This document shows, piece after piece, positions 1 through 9,173 of a stretch of DNA of 36,631 bases. The number at the start of each line of letters is the position of its first letter. Positions within the stretch are counted from its first letter, which is position 1. The translations under genes were made by a program, and so were the position numbers. The notes under the pieces are model-generated. The model did no database searches, was not told the origin of the DNA, and worked only from the letters and a program-made list of their open reading frames with translations. The stretch is taken from NCBI RefSeq assembly GCF_001266615.1, contig NZ_LGHZ01000045.1, positions 1-36,631 on the forward strand. The letters run 5' to 3'. Source of the stretch: Kluyvera genomosp. 1 (GTDB lineage: Bacteria > Pseudomonadota > Gammaproteobacteria > Enterobacterales > Enterobacteriaceae).

Positions 1-141
1 GACAAGGTTACGCAGACCGATATCAAAATCGATAACGACCGTTTTCTTTCCCTTCTGCGCCAAACCAGTCGCGATGGCCGCGCTGGAGGTGGTCTTACCC
101 ACGCCCCCTTTACCTGAAGTCACAACAATAATGCGTGCCAT
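1..141 (-). CDS. minD: MinD septum-site ATPase, N-terminal part (runs off the left edge)
   Basis: Only the first 47 codons are present. They start at the ATG whose complement ends at 141 and encode [18 protein letters not shown], with the deviant Walker A motif (KGGVGKT) of the MinD/ParA ATPases, followed by the [11 protein letters not shown] stretch. MinD binds the inner membrane in its ATP form, recruits MinC, and oscillates pole to pole under MinE control so that FtsZ rings form only at midcell. It lies 23 bases downstream of minC on the same strand, as in the minCDE operon; minE would be outside the window. Codon 47 reads Val (GTC) where I remember Asp in E. coli MinD. Because it is the very first codon of the window I treat that with caution. 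Confidence 0.96.
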   Translation of the reverse strand, partial: MARIIVVTSGKGGVGKTTSSAAIATGLAQKGKKTVVIDFDIGLRNLV

Positions 142-164
142 AGAGATTCCTTGTTAAAAAGGGA

Positions 165-872
165 TTAATTTAACGGTTGAATAGTCAAAGCGTTATCGTC
201 TAAACGCAGACGCGCCGCTTTGCCATAAAATTCGGCTGGGATTTTATCGCTCAGCCAATATTCCCCTGCAATGGAGACCAGCTCCGCCGCAAGGTGGGTA
301 CAAAATACCTGTGCTTCCCGGTCTCCGCCGGCGCCAGCCAGAACGCGGCCACGCATCATGCCGTAAACATGAATATTACCATCGGCGATAAGTTCCGCCC
401 CTGCGCTCACGTGGCTTGTCACAATCAGATCACAGTTTGGTGCATAAATGCGCTGACCGGAACGTACCGGCGTATCAATCATTCGCGTTTTTGTGATCGA
501 ATTAACAATTGGTGCCGGTTCAGGCTCGGGCGTTGGCTCAACGGGCTGCGGTCGAGCAACTTTTTCTTTCCCTTCAGTCAGTAAAGGGAGGCCCGATTGG
601 TCGATGGCGGCTTTAAACTGCGGGTTCTTACAGCCGCTAACGCCGACAATACGCAAGCCGACAGACATAATAGCCTGCTGAATGGCGCGCCATTGGGTGA
701 ATTCTTCAAGACGGCTGACGTTAACCACCACGGGTGCGTGACGGAAAAAAGCCGGAGCCTGGGCGACTTTGTCTTCTAACGCCTGACGAATAACCTCGGC
801 ATTTGCATCATGCAAATGAACCACGGATAAGGTGAAGCTACTGCCTTTAAGTTCGATTGGCGTGTTTGACAT
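165..872 (-). CDS. minC: MinC septum-site-determining protein (FtsZ inhibitor)
   Basis: A 235-residue protein starting [10 protein letters not shown], very close to E. coli MinC (231 aa). The start at 872 is chosen over an in-frame ATG at 968 because homology begins there. MinC is the division inhibitor: the N-terminal domain (about 1-100) antagonises FtsZ. The C-terminal beta-helix domain (about 125-235, containing [12 protein letters not shown] and [12 protein letters not shown]) dimerises and contacts MinD and FtsZ tails. The proline- and glutamate-rich linker (about 135-155) is the divergent part and probably accounts for the length difference. It is the first gene of the min operon, divergent from ycgL. 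Confidence 0.97.
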   Translation of the reverse strand: MSNTPIELKGSSFTLSVVHLHDANAEVIRQALEDKVAQAPAFFRHAPVVVNVSRLEEFTQWRAIQQAIMSVGLRIVGVSGCKNPQFKAAIDQSGLPLLTEGKEKVARPQPVEPTPEPEPAPIVNSITKTRMIDTPVRSGQRIYAPNCDLIVTSHVSAGAELIADGNIHVYGMMRGRVLAGAGGDREAQVFCTHLAAELVSIAGEYWLSDKIPAEFYGKAARLRLDDNALTIQPLN

Positions 873-998
873 CCTGGCCTTACTCAATTTGCTATTTACC
901 AACGCATAATGTGCGATGATATTCCGAAGACTATCAGGCATGTTATAGTCACTAATATATTCAAGCAAGCAACCACAGTCCTAATTCAGAGTAAAAAT

Positions 999-1280
999 AT
1001 GTTTTGTGTGATTTATCGTAGTACTAAACGCGATCAAACCTATTTGTATGTCGAAAAAAAAGACGACTTCTCGCGTGTGCCGGCAGAATTAATGCAGGGC
1101 TTCGGTCAACCGAAGCTGGCAATGGTGCTGCCGCTGGACGGACGTAAGAAAACGGTCAATGCCGATTGGGATAAGGTAAAACAGGCGTTAGTTGAGCAGG
1201 GGTATTATTTGCAGCTCCCGCCACCGCCTGAAAATCTGTTAAAACAGCATCTGGCCGATTCCAAAAATAAGGGCGAATAA
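999..1280 (+). CDS. ycgL: YcgL family protein
   Basis: A 93-residue protein starting [28 protein letters not shown], clearly the enterobacterial YcgL (UPF0745/YcgL domain) family of small conserved proteins of unknown biochemical role. It ends with the conserved [18 protein letters not shown] segment. An in-frame ATG at 909 would add 30 residues, but they do not look conserved and the upstream region must hold the divergent minC promoter, so I start at 999. It is divergent from minC and codirectional with ycgM and ycgN, the usual arrangement beside the min operon. Function is not established. Confidence 0.9.
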   Translation: MFCVIYRSTKRDQTYLYVEKKDDFSRVPAELMQGFGQPKLAMVLPLDGRKKTVNADWDKVKQALVEQGYYLQLPPPPENLLKQHLADSKNKGE

Positions 1281-1334
1281 TTTATTCGCTTCCGGCAGAT
1301 GTATGTCCATGGTAACAACGATTAAGGGAAAAGC

Positions 1335-1994
1335 ATGTATCAGCATCATAACTGGCAGGGCGCTCTGCTGGATTACCCGGTAAGCAAAGTTGTTTGTGTT
1401 GGCAGTAATTATGCAAAACATATCCAGGAAATGGGCAGCGCGACGCCGGAAGAACCCGTTCTGTTTATTAAGCCGGAAACGGCGCTGTGTGATTTACGCC
1501 AGCCGCTGATTCTGCCACAGGGTTTGGGCTCTGTGCACCATGAGGTTGAGCTGGCGGTGCTGATTGGTGCCACGCTGCGTCAGGCCACGCCAGAGCACGT
1601 TCAGCAGGCCATTGCCGGTTACGGCGTAGCGCTGGATCTCACCTTGCGCGATGTGCAGGGTAAAATGAAAAAGGCCGGCCAGCCGTGGGAAAAAGCGAAG
1701 GGATTTGATAATTCTTGCCCAATTTCCGGTTTTATTCCGGTTTCTGCTTTTTCAGGTGACCCGCAAAATACTACGCTGGGTCTGACAGTGAATGGTGAAA
1801 TACGTCAGCAGGGCACAACTGCCGACATGATCCACAAAATTGTGCCACTGATTGCCTACATGAGCCGTTTCTTCACACTGAAGCCGGGTGATGTGGTACT
1901 GACAGGTACACCGGAAGGTGTTGGCCCGCTGCATAGCGGCGATGAACTGGATGTGCAGTTTAATGGCCAATCACTGACCACCCGCGTGCTGTAA
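1335..1994 (+). CDS. ycgM: YcgM, fumarylacetoacetate hydrolase (FAH) family protein
   Basis: A 219-residue protein, the same length as E. coli YcgM. It carries the FAH fold signatures: KVVCVGSNYAKH near the N terminus, FIKPETAL, the metal-ligand motif HHEVELAVLIG (two Glu), DLTLRDVQ and the C-terminal GDVVLTGTPEGVGPL. FAH-family enzymes are Mg2+/Mn2+-dependent hydrolases or decarboxylases acting on C-C bonds of beta-diketo acids. The physiological substrate of YcgM is uncertain; oxaloacetate decarboxylase-like or acylpyruvase-like activity is possible from family membership. The start ATG follows AAGGGAAAAGC. It sits between ycgL and ycgN and is followed by a strong hairpin. Confidence 0.94.
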   Translation: MYQHHNWQGALLDYPVSKVVCVGSNYAKHIQEMGSATPEEPVLFIKPETALCDLRQPLILPQGLGSVHHEVELAVLIGATLRQATPEHVQQAIAGYGVALDLTLRDVQGKMKKAGQPWEKAKGFDNSCPISGFIPVSAFSGDPQNTTLGLTVNGEIRQQGTTADMIHKIVPLIAYMSRFFTLKPGDVVLTGTPEGVGPLHSGDELDVQFNGQSLTTRVL

Positions 1995-2001
1995 TCCCTT
2001 C

Positions 2002-2024
2002 TTGCCGCCCCTTTCGGGCGGCAA
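2002..2024 (+). terminator. Hairpin after ycgM
   Basis: A perfect 9-bp inverted repeat, TTGCCGCCC (2002-2010) and GGGCGGCAA (2016-2024), separated by a CTTTC loop, begins 8 bases after the ycgM stop codon. The stem is GC-rich as in intrinsic terminators, but no T-tract follows on the plus strand, so termination may be partial and ycgN may still be read through. Confidence 0.5.
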
Positions 2025-2087
2025 AACTTGCATCCCTGTGCCAGACTGGTTATAAGATGCAACCCGATTTTTGATGTGGACATCCTG

Positions 2088-2534
2088 ATGAGCGAATTAC
2101 CTTTCTGGCAGAGCAAAAAACTTGACGATATGACCGACGCCGAGTGGGAATCGCTGTGCGACGGCTGCGGACAGTGCTGCTTGCACAAGCTGATGGATGA
2201 AGACACTGATGAAATCTATTTCACCAACGTGGCCTGTCGCCAGCTGAATATTAAAACCTGCCAGTGTCGTAACTACGAACGTCGTTTCGAGTATGAGCCT
2301 GACTGCATCAAGCTGACCCGCGACAATCTACCAACCTTTGAATGGTTGCCACATACCTGCGCCTATCGCCTGCTGGCGGAAGGGCAGCCGTTGCCTCAGT
2401 GGCATCCGTTGATTACCGGTTCGAAAGCGGCCATGCACGGTGAGCGTATTTCCGTACGCCATATCGCGGTCAAAGAATCGGAAGTGATTGACTGGCAGGA
2501 TCACATCCTCAATAAGCCTGAATGGGCTGACTAA
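2088..2534 (+). CDS. ycgN: YcgN family cysteine-rich protein (CxxCxxCC motif)
   Basis: A 148-residue protein beginning [20 protein letters not shown], a clear YcgN orthologue (UPF0260). The hallmark is the cysteine cluster [12 protein letters not shown] near residue 25, followed by further cysteines ([20 protein letters not shown]). This pattern is typical of the CxxCxxCC family thought to bind zinc or an iron-sulfur centre. No biochemical function is firmly known to me. An in-frame GTG at 2076 would add MDIL and corresponds to the slightly longer N terminus of E. coli YcgN, so the start could be 12 bases upstream. Confidence 0.93.
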   Translation: MSELPFWQSKKLDDMTDAEWESLCDGCGQCCLHKLMDEDTDEIYFTNVACRQLNIKTCQCRNYERRFEYEPDCIKLTRDNLPTFEWLPHTCAYRLLAEGQPLPQWHPLITGSKAAMHGERISVRHIAVKESEVIDWQDHILNKPEWAD

Positions 2535-2603
2535 TTCGCAATTTTTGCGATAATCCTTTGAATTTCACCTTTCAGTAACAAACTCGCTACTTAAACATCG
2601 TGC

Positions 2604-2636
2604 CGTGCCGATAGTGGTTCTATTCGCATCGGTACG
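2604..2636 (+). other. Hairpin in the leader of the 34-codon ORF
   Basis: CGTGCCGAT (2604-2612) can pair with ATCGGTACG (2628-2636) through one G-T wobble, leaving a 15-base loop. The 3' side of the stem touches the GAGG Shine-Dalgarno (2636-2639) of the small membrane-protein ORF, so the structure could modulate ribosome access. Its role is inference only. Confidence 0.35.
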
Positions 2637-2645
2637 AGGTTCCTG

Positions 2646-2750
2646 ATGAATAGTTCACTCAAACTGTTAATGCTGGCCGTGGTGATAAACCTTGGCGGTT
2701 GGGGACTGTTGTTAGCTGCGGGATATGGGATTTGGGCGTGGATTGGCTGA
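2646..2750 (+). CDS. Putative small membrane protein, 34 aa
   Basis: An ATG-started ORF of 34 codons beginning MNSSLKLLMLAVVINLGG and ending YGIWAWIG. It is preceded by a good ribosome-binding site (GAGG at 2636-2639, 6 bases before the ATG). After a short polar N terminus with one Lys, nearly all residues are hydrophobic, giving one likely transmembrane helix (about residues 7-33), as in many bacterial small inner-membrane proteins. It occupies the 265-base gap between ycgN and the convergent dsbB. I do not recognise a named homologue and assign no function. Confidence 0.55.
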   Translation: MNSSLKLLMLAVVINLGGWGLLLAAGYGIWAWIG

Positions 2751-2799
2751 TCAGGAAGGGATGCCAGCCGCAAGCGAGTGCAGCTGGCAATGATAACGA

Positions 2800-3330
2800 T
2801 TAACGGCCGAACAGGTCGCGTCTTTTCGGCTTAAACGGCTGGGCAATCAGTACCAGCAGCGCCACAATCAGGTAAGCGGCAAAAATCCCCACCAGCCACT
2901 GCGGCATCTCCAGCGATAAAAACTCCCACTGACGAACCGAGCAGTCACCTGACGCAACAAACACCTGCGGCAGCCATTTGTCTAATGGCAGCCAGCTTGG
3001 GAAGCGAGCCATAAAGTCACAGGTCATAAACGGTGACGGGTGAAGCTGGATCATCGTGTGTTCCCACGCCAGCTGCAGACCGCGAAATGCGCTGTAGATC
3101 CAGATAAAAATAGCGATGTAGCGCAGCGGACTCTTCGGCGCAATGGCGCCCACTAATCCCGCACCCATAATGCCAAACAGCGCGCAGCGCTCATAAATAC
3201 ATAAAACACACGGCTTCAACAACATCACGTGTTGGAACCATAATGCCACTAACTCAAGCGCAAAAGCGGTTAACGCCATTAATAACCAGGCACTGCGGCC
3301 ACGTGAGCTCTGGTTTAAATATCGCAACAT
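2800..3330 (-). CDS. dsbB: DsbB, disulfide bond formation protein B
   Basis: A 176-residue inner-membrane protein with four transmembrane helices, matching E. coli DsbB in length and sequence. It reoxidises periplasmic DsbA and passes electrons to ubiquinone or menaquinone. All four catalytic cysteines are present at the canonical positions: C41 and C44 ([11 protein letters not shown]) in the first periplasmic loop, and C104 (FMTCDF) and C130 (SGDCSVRQW) in the second. The quinone-site Arg follows in IYER (R48). It lies downstream of nhaB on the same strand with 138 bases between them, as in E. coli. Confidence 0.97.
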   Translation of the reverse strand: MLRYLNQSSRGRSAWLLMALTAFALELVALWFQHVMLLKPCVLCIYERCALFGIMGAGLVGAIAPKSPLRYIAIFIWIYSAFRGLQLAWEHTMIQLHPSPFMTCDFMARFPSWLPLDKWLPQVFVASGDCSVRQWEFLSLEMPQWLVGIFAAYLIVALLVLIAQPFKPKRRDLFGR

Positions 3331-3427
3331 AATTATTTCCCTGGAACGAGCTGTGAAAGCGCAGTGTAAACGAAAACGTTAGCCGTGCCATCCGGCTATA
3401 CGCAATAATTCGTAAATGGTGGCGCAA

Positions 3428-3450
3428 TGCCGGTGAGAAACTCACCGGCA
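3428..3450 (-). terminator. Hairpin between nhaB and dsbB
   Basis: TGCCGGTGAG (3428-3437) and CTCACCGGCA (3441-3450) form a perfect 10-bp stem with an AAA loop, 19 bases downstream of the nhaB stop codon on the minus strand. Only a short T-poor sequence follows, so it is either a weak terminator or an attenuating or RNA-stabilising hairpin between nhaB and dsbB. Confidence 0.45.
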
Positions 3451-3468
3451 CGGACAATTGCCACGAAT

Positions 3469-5022
3469 TTAGGGAGTTATTACGGGTAATGCTAATAACC
3501 CCTGACCCATCATCCAGTCAATCGCCGGCTGAAGGGTAAATTCCACGCACAATAAACCCACCAGGGTCAGAACCAACGTATACGGCAGTGCCATCCACAC
3601 CATTCTGCCATACGACAGGCGAATTAACGGCGCCAGCGCGGAGGTCAGTAAGAACAAGAACGCGGCCTGACCGTTGGGTGTTGCCACCGATGGCAGGTTA
3701 GTCCCTGTGTTGATTGCTACCGCTAGCAGTTCAAACTGCGGCAGGGTAATCGCCCCGTTATCCAGCGCGGTTTTCGCCTCGTTGATATAGACGGTACCGA
3801 CAAAGACGTTATCGGATATCGATGACAGTACACCGTTAAACAGATAGAACAGCGAACGCTGGGCGTGCGGTGATGCTTGCAGCACGAAATCGATGATCGG
3901 CGCGAACAGATGCTGATCGATAATCACCGCCACCACCGCGAAGAAGATCGTCAACAGCGCTGTAAACGGCAGCGCTTCGGTAAAAGCTTTGCCGATAGCG
4001 TGTTCATCGGTGATTCCGGTAAACGAGGTAGCGAAGATAATGACGGTCAGACCAATCAGCCCCACTTCCGCCAGGTGCAACGCCAGCGCCAGCACCAGCC
4101 AGACACCGATGATGCCCTGCACGATGAGGCGCATAGTCTCCTGCTGCGTACGCTGCTTACGGCTGCGTTCATCGTAATCGTGGAGGATCTTGCGAACGGT
4201 TTCCGGTAGCTCGGCGCCGTAACCGAAGGCTTTGCATTTCTCGAGCAGGAAACAGGTGACTATGCCGCAGACAAAGACGGGAAGGGTGACCGGAGACATG
4301 CGCAGGAAAAATTCGCCAAAGTGCCAACCAGCGACTTTGGCGATAATCAGGTTCTGCGGCTCGCCGACCATGGTCATCACGCCGCCGAGCGCGGTACCGA
4401 CGCCCGCATGCATCATCAGGCTGCGCAAGAAGGCGCGGAACTGTTCCAGCACTTCACGGTTGTGTTTGTCGATATGGCTGTCATCCAGCAGATCGTCGTC
4501 ATCCGGGCGGGAGGATACCACCCGATGATAAATACTGTAGAAACCCACGGCGACGCTGATAATCACCGCCACAACGGTGAGCGCATCAAGAAACGCCGAG
4601 AGGAAGGCAGCGGCCAGGCAGAAGGCTATCGACAACAATCGTTTACTGCGAATGGTGAGCAGCAGGCGAGTGAAGATAAACAGCAGCAGTTGCTTCATAA
4701 AGTAGATGCCGGCGACCATAAAGATCAGCAGCAGCAACACTTCCAGATTGGCGGCGATTTCGTTGCGTACGTGTTCGGCGGATGTCATGCCGATAAATAC
4801 CGCTTCGATAGCCAGCAGGCCGCCGGGGATCAGCGGGTAACATTTTAGCGCCATCGCCAGGGTGAAGATAAATTCAACCACCAGTAGCCATCCGGCGATG
4901 AAGGGGTTGAGCATAAATACTAACGGGTTGATGATTAAGAAAATAATCAGCAGCAGTTTATACCAGTCAGGCGACTGGCCAAGAAAGTTGCGCCACAGGG
5001 CGCGACCGTAGGAAATTTCCAT
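3469..5022 (-). CDS. nhaB: NhaB Na+/H+ antiporter
   Basis: A 517-residue polytopic inner-membrane protein starting [26 protein letters not shown], collinear with E. coli NhaB (513 aa). NhaB exchanges cytoplasmic Na+ for protons and contributes to sodium and pH homeostasis. Many hydrophobic segments are visible, with a charged cytoplasmic loop around residues 170-200 ([21 protein letters not shown]). The conserved [21 protein letters not shown] and [20 protein letters not shown] segments are typical of the ArsB/NhaB ion-transporter superfamily. It is divergent from fadR, as in E. coli. Confidence 0.97.
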   Translation of the reverse strand: MEISYGRALWRNFLGQSPDWYKLLLIIFLIINPLVFMLNPFIAGWLLVVEFIFTLAMALKCYPLIPGGLLAIEAVFIGMTSAEHVRNEIAANLEVLLLLIFMVAGIYFMKQLLLFIFTRLLLTIRSKRLLSIAFCLAAAFLSAFLDALTVVAVIISVAVGFYSIYHRVVSSRPDDDDLLDDSHIDKHNREVLEQFRAFLRSLMMHAGVGTALGGVMTMVGEPQNLIIAKVAGWHFGEFFLRMSPVTLPVFVCGIVTCFLLEKCKAFGYGAELPETVRKILHDYDERSRKQRTQQETMRLIVQGIIGVWLVLALALHLAEVGLIGLTVIIFATSFTGITDEHAIGKAFTEALPFTALLTIFFAVVAVIIDQHLFAPIIDFVLQASPHAQRSLFYLFNGVLSSISDNVFVGTVYINEAKTALDNGAITLPQFELLAVAINTGTNLPSVATPNGQAAFLFLLTSALAPLIRLSYGRMVWMALPYTLVLTLVGLLCVEFTLQPAIDWMMGQGLLALPVITP

Positions 5023-5188
5023 GACAACCGTTTTCCTCCTGAAAAGATAACATTTTTTACCATTTATTCAGGCTCACTGCCAGAAATGCCCCGGGAAGCG
5101 GGCGTTTCGGAGTAAAAAAGAAATGTGAAAAATGAAACAGCGATCCCTTTTTAATTCACCCGTCCCGCTATCTGCACTATGTTGCCTC

Positions 5189-5197
5189 TGGTATGAT
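5189..5197 (+). promoter_or_regulatory. Probable fadR promoter -10 (extended)
   Basis: TGGTATGAT at 5189-5197 is an extended -10 element (TGn followed by TATGAT) 37 bases before the fadR start, resembling the E. coli fadR upstream sequence. The -35 region is poor, as is usual with extended -10 promoters. Confidence 0.5.
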
Positions 5198-5234
5198 GAG
5201 TCCAATTGCAACGCTGTGTAATGGAATTTTTACT

Positions 5235-5954
5235 ATGGTCATTAAGGCGCAAAGCCCGGCGGGTTTCGCGGAAGAGTATATTGTTGAAAGCATCTGGAAT
5301 AACCGTTTTCCTCCAGGCTCAATTCTTCCCGCAGAGCGTGAACTCTCTGAATTAATTGGTGTGACTCGCACCACCTTACGTGAAGTGTTGCAACGTCTGG
5401 CACGCGACGGCTGGTTAACGATTCAGCACGGCAAGCCAACGAAGGTCAATAATTTCTGGGAAACGTCCGGGTTGAATATCCTGGAGACGTTGGCACGCCT
5501 CGACCACGATAGCGTACCGCAGTTGATTGATAATTTGCTTTCCGTACGTACCAATATCGCAACGATCTATATTCGCACCGCATTCCGTCAACACCCGGAA
5601 AAAGCGCTGGAAGTACTGGCAAGCGCGCGCGAAGTGGAAGACTACGCGGATGCTTTCGCTGAGCTGGACTACGGCATTTTCCGCGGCCTGGCATTTGCAT
5701 CGGGGAACCCGATCTACGGTCTGATCCTAAACGGGATGAAGGGGCTGTATACCCGTCTGGGACGTCACTACTTTTCAAGCCCAGAAGCCCGTAGCCTGGC
5801 GCTTGGCTTCTATCACCGTCTGACCGAGTTGTGTGAGCAGGGCGATCATGACAAAGTGTACGAAACGGTACGTCGCTACGGTCATGAAAGTGGTGAGATC
5901 TGGCACCGAATGCAGAAGAATTTGCCGGGCGATCTGGCGATTCACGGCCGTTAA
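5235..5954 (+). CDS. fadR: FadR, fatty-acid metabolism regulator
   Basis: A 239-residue GntR-family regulator with the same length and start ([21 protein letters not shown]) as E. coli FadR. The N-terminal winged helix-turn-helix (about 1-75, [24 protein letters not shown]) is near-identical to E. coli, so the DNA site should be the same. The all-helical C-terminal domain binds long-chain acyl-CoA. FadR represses fad beta-oxidation genes and activates fabA/fabB; acyl-CoA releases it from DNA. An in-frame ATG at 5193 would add 14 residues but lies at the promoter, so 5235 is preferred. It is convergent with ycgB and shares a terminator with it. Confidence 0.98.
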   Translation: MVIKAQSPAGFAEEYIVESIWNNRFPPGSILPAERELSELIGVTRTTLREVLQRLARDGWLTIQHGKPTKVNNFWETSGLNILETLARLDHDSVPQLIDNLLSVRTNIATIYIRTAFRQHPEKALEVLASAREVEDYADAFAELDYGIFRGLAFASGNPIYGLILNGMKGLYTRLGRHYFSSPEARSLALGFYHRLTELCEQGDHDKVYETVRRYGHESGEIWHRMQKNLPGDLAIHGR

Positions 5955-5972
5955 TGGTTGTCCGTACAAAAT

Positions 5973-6001
5973 AAAACACCCCGGTTATGCCGGGGTGTTT
6001 T
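5973..6001 (+). terminator. Bidirectional terminator between fadR and ycgB
   Basis: AAAACACCCCGG (5973-5984) pairs perfectly with CCGGGGTGTTTT (5990-6001) around a TTATG loop. The A-tract on one side and T-tract on the other make it a textbook intrinsic terminator in both directions, placed between two convergent genes. Confidence 0.92.
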
Positions 6002-6012
6002 GCATTTAGCAC

Positions 6013-7545
6013 TTACAACGCGTTTGGCCGCGGCGGACAGCGGTCAAGCAGCTCAACGCTGCCATCGGCATTTTGCTGCTCCAGATGCACGTCAAAGCCC
6101 CACAGACGCTGTACGTGTTTGAGGACTTCGCGACGGCCTTTATCCAACGGCGCACGGTTATGCGGCACATAGCGCAGCGTCAACGAGCGATCGCCGCGCA
6201 GATCCACGTTCCACACCTGAATGTTCGGCTCCAGGTTGCTCAGGTTATATTGCGAAGAGAGCTGTGAGCGAATCTCGCGATAGCCTTCCTCGTTGTGAAT
6301 GGCCGAAATTTCCAGATAGTTATGCTGATCGTCATCCAGCACGGTAAACAGGCGGAAGTCCCGCATGATTTTCGGCGACAGGAACTGGCTGATAAAGCTC
6401 TCGTCTTTAAAATCGCGCATCGCGAAATGCAGCGTCGTCAGCCAGTCGGAACCCGCGATATCCGGGAACCAGTATTTATCTTCGTCGGTCGGGTTCTGAC
6501 AAATACGTTTAATATCCTGGAACATGGCAAAGCCCAGCGCGTACGGGTTTATACCGCTGTACCACGGGCTGTTATACGGCGGCTGGAACACCACATTGGT
6601 GTGGCTGTGTAAAAACTCCAGCATAAAACGCTCGGTCACTTTCCCTTCATCGTACAGATGATTGAGGATAGTGTAGTGCCAGAACGTCGCCCAGCCTTCG
6701 TTCATCACCTGGGTTTGCTTTTGCGGGTAAAAATACTGGCTGACCTTGCGCACAATACGCAGGATCTCACGCTGCCAGGGCTCCAGCAGCGGCGCGTTCT
6801 TCTCCATAAAGTACAGCAGGTTTTCCTGCGGCTCCGACGGATAGCGACGAGCGGTTTCTGAGGCTTTCTCTTCATCGCGCTTCGGCAGAGTGCGCCACAG
6901 CATGTTGACCTGGCTTTGCAGATACTCTTCACGGCTCTTCTGTCGCGCTTTCTCTTCCTGCAGCGAGATTTTTTGCGGACGTTTGTAACGATCCACACCG
7001 TAATTCATTAGCGCATGGCAGGAGTCGAGCAGTCGCTCCACTTCATCGACACCGTAGCGTTCTTCGCAATCGGTGATGTATTTACGCGCGAACAGCAAAT
7101 AGTCGACTATCGAGCTGGCATCGGTCCAGCTGCGGAACAGGTAGTTGTTTTTAAAGAAAGAGTTGTGACCATAGCAGGCGTGCGCCATCACCAGCGCCTG
7201 CATCGTAATGGTGTTCTCTTCCATTAAGTAAGCGATACACGGGTTGGAGTTGATGACGATTTCATAGGCCAGACCCTGCTGCCCGTGTTTGTACTGGCGC
7301 TCGGTCTCAATAAACTTTTTACCAAATGACCAGTGCGGGTAGTTAATCGGCATCCCCACGCTGGAATAGGCATCCATCATCTGCTCGGAGGTAATGACTT
7401 CGATCTGATGTGGGTAGGTGTCCAGTCGATACAGCTTTGCCACCCGGTCGATTTCGGCCAGGTAGGTTTCGAGCAGCGAAAACGTCCAGTCGGGTCCATC
7501 GCTCAGACGAGTGGTGTCCTTATTCATCGAGTCAATCGTAGCCAT
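6013..7545 (-). CDS. ycgB: YcgB, SpoVR family protein
   Basis: A 510-residue cytoplasmic protein, near-identical in length and sequence to E. coli YcgB. It belongs to the SpoVR-like family, named after a Bacillus sporulation (cortex) protein; its enterobacterial function remains unclear, though the gene is generally associated with stationary phase and RpoS. Landmarks include MAHACYGHNSFFKNNY near residue 140, the QVMNEGWATFWHYTILN segment near 310 and HSHTNVVFQPPYNSPWYSGINPYALG near 350. The start MATIDSMNKDTTR at 7545 is taken by homology; an in-frame ATG at 7608 would add 21 non-conserved residues. Confidence 0.95.
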   Translation of the reverse strand: MATIDSMNKDTTRLSDGPDWTFSLLETYLAEIDRVAKLYRLDTYPHQIEVITSEQMMDAYSSVGMPINYPHWSFGKKFIETERQYKHGQQGLAYEIVINSNPCIAYLMEENTITMQALVMAHACYGHNSFFKNNYLFRSWTDASSIVDYLLFARKYITDCEERYGVDEVERLLDSCHALMNYGVDRYKRPQKISLQEEKARQKSREEYLQSQVNMLWRTLPKRDEEKASETARRYPSEPQENLLYFMEKNAPLLEPWQREILRIVRKVSQYFYPQKQTQVMNEGWATFWHYTILNHLYDEGKVTERFMLEFLHSHTNVVFQPPYNSPWYSGINPYALGFAMFQDIKRICQNPTDEDKYWFPDIAGSDWLTTLHFAMRDFKDESFISQFLSPKIMRDFRLFTVLDDDQHNYLEISAIHNEEGYREIRSQLSSQYNLSNLEPNIQVWNVDLRGDRSLTLRYVPHNRAPLDKGRREVLKHVQRLWGFDVHLEQQNADGSVELLDRCPPRPNAL

Positions 7546-7865
7546 TAGCGCGCCCTCATTGTTGGCGACCCTCTCTGTCTGGAGAGCCTCAAATAAAGAA
7601 TAGAACACCGCAGAAAATCTGTAACAAGAGGCATTTTTTTTCTTCGTGATTAATTCATCTTCCGGATGATTATTTGACGCTTTGGCAGGATTTTATGCTG
7701 ACAAAAAATAACGGGCAGCAGGAGATCGCAATTTCTCGCTATCCCCGCACCGTGGGCACTCTGTGAGGTAAGTCACCATAAAAAAAGCCTATGTTGAATA
7801 ATATTTTCATCTAGGTTATCAATTTGTAATTAGATGATTGTTCTTTTACTGATTCTGGAGTGGCT
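7546..7865. other. ycgB-dadA divergent regulatory region
   Basis: This 320-base stretch has no gene. It is AT-rich near both genes. It holds a CRP-like site (7759-7780) and, between 7791 and 7840, AT-rich tracts of the sort bound by Lrp, a known regulator of dadAX in E. coli. I could not define -10 and -35 elements with confidence. Confidence 0.6.
7759..7780 (+). promoter_or_regulatory. Candidate CRP-binding site upstream of dadA
   Basis: TGTGA (7762-7766), six bases, TCACC (7773-7777) matches nine of ten core positions of the CRP consensus TGTGA-N6-TCACA. It lies about 90 bases before the dadA start. E. coli dadAX is known to respond to cAMP-CRP and Lrp, which supports the call. Confidence 0.7.
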
Positions 7866-9164
7866 ATGCACGTTGTCATACTGGGAAGTGGAGTCGTGGG
7901 CGTCACCAGCGCCTGGTATTTAAGTCAGGCAGGGCATCAGGTGACGGTTATTGACCGTGAAGCGGGCCCGGCATTAGAAACCAGCGCCGCCAACGCGGGG
8001 CAGATCTCTCCGGGCTACGCAGCCCCGTGGGCAGCACCTGGTGTGCCGTTAAAAGCGATTAAATGGATGTTCCAGCGCCACGCGCCGTTGGCGATACGCC
8101 TCGACGGCACCGGCTTCCAGTTAAAATGGATGTGGCAGATGCTGCGCAACTGCGATACCCGCCACTACATGGAAAACAAAGGCCGGATGGTACGTCTGGC
8201 GGAATACAGCCGCGACTGCCTGAAAACCCTGCGCGACACCACCGGTATCAGCTATGAAGGACGTCAGGGCGGCACGCTGCAGCTGTTCCGTACCGCTCAG
8301 CAATACGAGAATGCCACCCGAGATATCGCGGTGCTGGAAGATGCGGGTGTTCCGTATCAACTGCTGGAAGCTTCACGGCTTGCTGAAGTGGAACCGGCGT
8401 TAGCCGATGTCGCGCACAAGCTGACCGGTGGCCTGCGTTTACCTAACGATGAAACCGGCGACTGCCAACTCTTTACCCAGCGGCTGGCGAAAATGGCCGA
8501 GCAGGCGGGTGTCCAGTTCCGCTTTAACACTCCGGTCGACAGTCTGCTTGAGGATGGCGGTCGCATTGTTGGCGTGAAGTGCGGCGATGAGGTAGTGAAA
8601 GCCGATGCCTACGTGATGGCCTTTGGCTCCTATTCAACGGCGATGCTCAAAGGGCTGGTGGACATCCCGGTGTATCCGCTCAAGGGTTATTCGCTGACTA
8701 TTCCTATCATCGAAGAGAGCGGAGCGCCGGTTTCGACTATCCTTGATGAAACCTACAAAATTGCGATTACCCGTTTTGACAACCGCATTCGCGTCGGCGG
8801 GATGGCGGAAATCGTCGGCTTCAATACCGAACTGCTGCAACCGCGCCGGGAAACACTGGAGATGGTGGTGGGGGATCTGTTCCCTCGCGGCGGTAAGATT
8901 ACCGAAGCCACGTTCTGGACCGGGCTGCGCCCGATGACGCCTGACGGCACGCCGGTGGTCGGTAAAACGGCGTTTAAAAACCTGTGGCTCAATACCGGGC
9001 ACGGTACTCTCGGCTGGACCATGTCGTGTGGTTCCGGGCAGTTGCTCAGTGATTTGATGTCTGGCCGTACGCCTGCGATCCCTTATGATGATCTGAGCGT
9101 TGCGCGCTATTCCCCGGGGTTCGCCCCGGCCCGTGCGCAGCACTTGCACGGTGCACACCAATAA
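7866..9164 (+). CDS. dadA: DadA, D-amino acid dehydrogenase
   Basis: A 432-residue FAD flavoprotein of the DAO family, the same length as E. coli DadA. It oxidises D-alanine (and other D-amino acids) to pyruvate and ammonia at the inner face of the membrane and feeds electrons to the respiratory chain. The N-terminal dinucleotide-binding motif is VILGSGVVG (residues 3-11), followed by the Glu/Asp-bearing VIDRE. The C-terminal [14 protein letters not shown] and [15 protein letters not shown] segments complete the FAD site. The ATG at 7866 is preceded by TCTGGAG with 5-base spacing; a GTG at 7860 is less likely. It is followed 9 bases later by dadX in the L-alanine catabolic operon. Confidence 0.97.
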   Translation: MHVVILGSGVVGVTSAWYLSQAGHQVTVIDREAGPALETSAANAGQISPGYAAPWAAPGVPLKAIKWMFQRHAPLAIRLDGTGFQLKWMWQMLRNCDTRHYMENKGRMVRLAEYSRDCLKTLRDTTGISYEGRQGGTLQLFRTAQQYENATRDIAVLEDAGVPYQLLEASRLAEVEPALADVAHKLTGGLRLPNDETGDCQLFTQRLAKMAEQAGVQFRFNTPVDSLLEDGGRIVGVKCGDEVVKADAYVMAFGSYSTAMLKGLVDIPVYPLKGYSLTIPIIEESGAPVSTILDETYKIAITRFDNRIRVGGMAEIVGFNTELLQPRRETLEMVVGDLFPRGGKITEATFWTGLRPMTPDGTPVVGKTAFKNLWLNTGHGTLGWTMSCGSGQLLSDLMSGRTPAIPYDDLSVARYSPGFAPARAQHLHGAHQ

Positions 9165-9173
9165 GGAGAACGC

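Noticed and set aside
4321-4848. A 175-codon plus-strand frame within nhaB
   Set aside because: Its product is rich in Gln, His and Asp from reverse reading of a membrane protein; nhaB itself is unmistakable.
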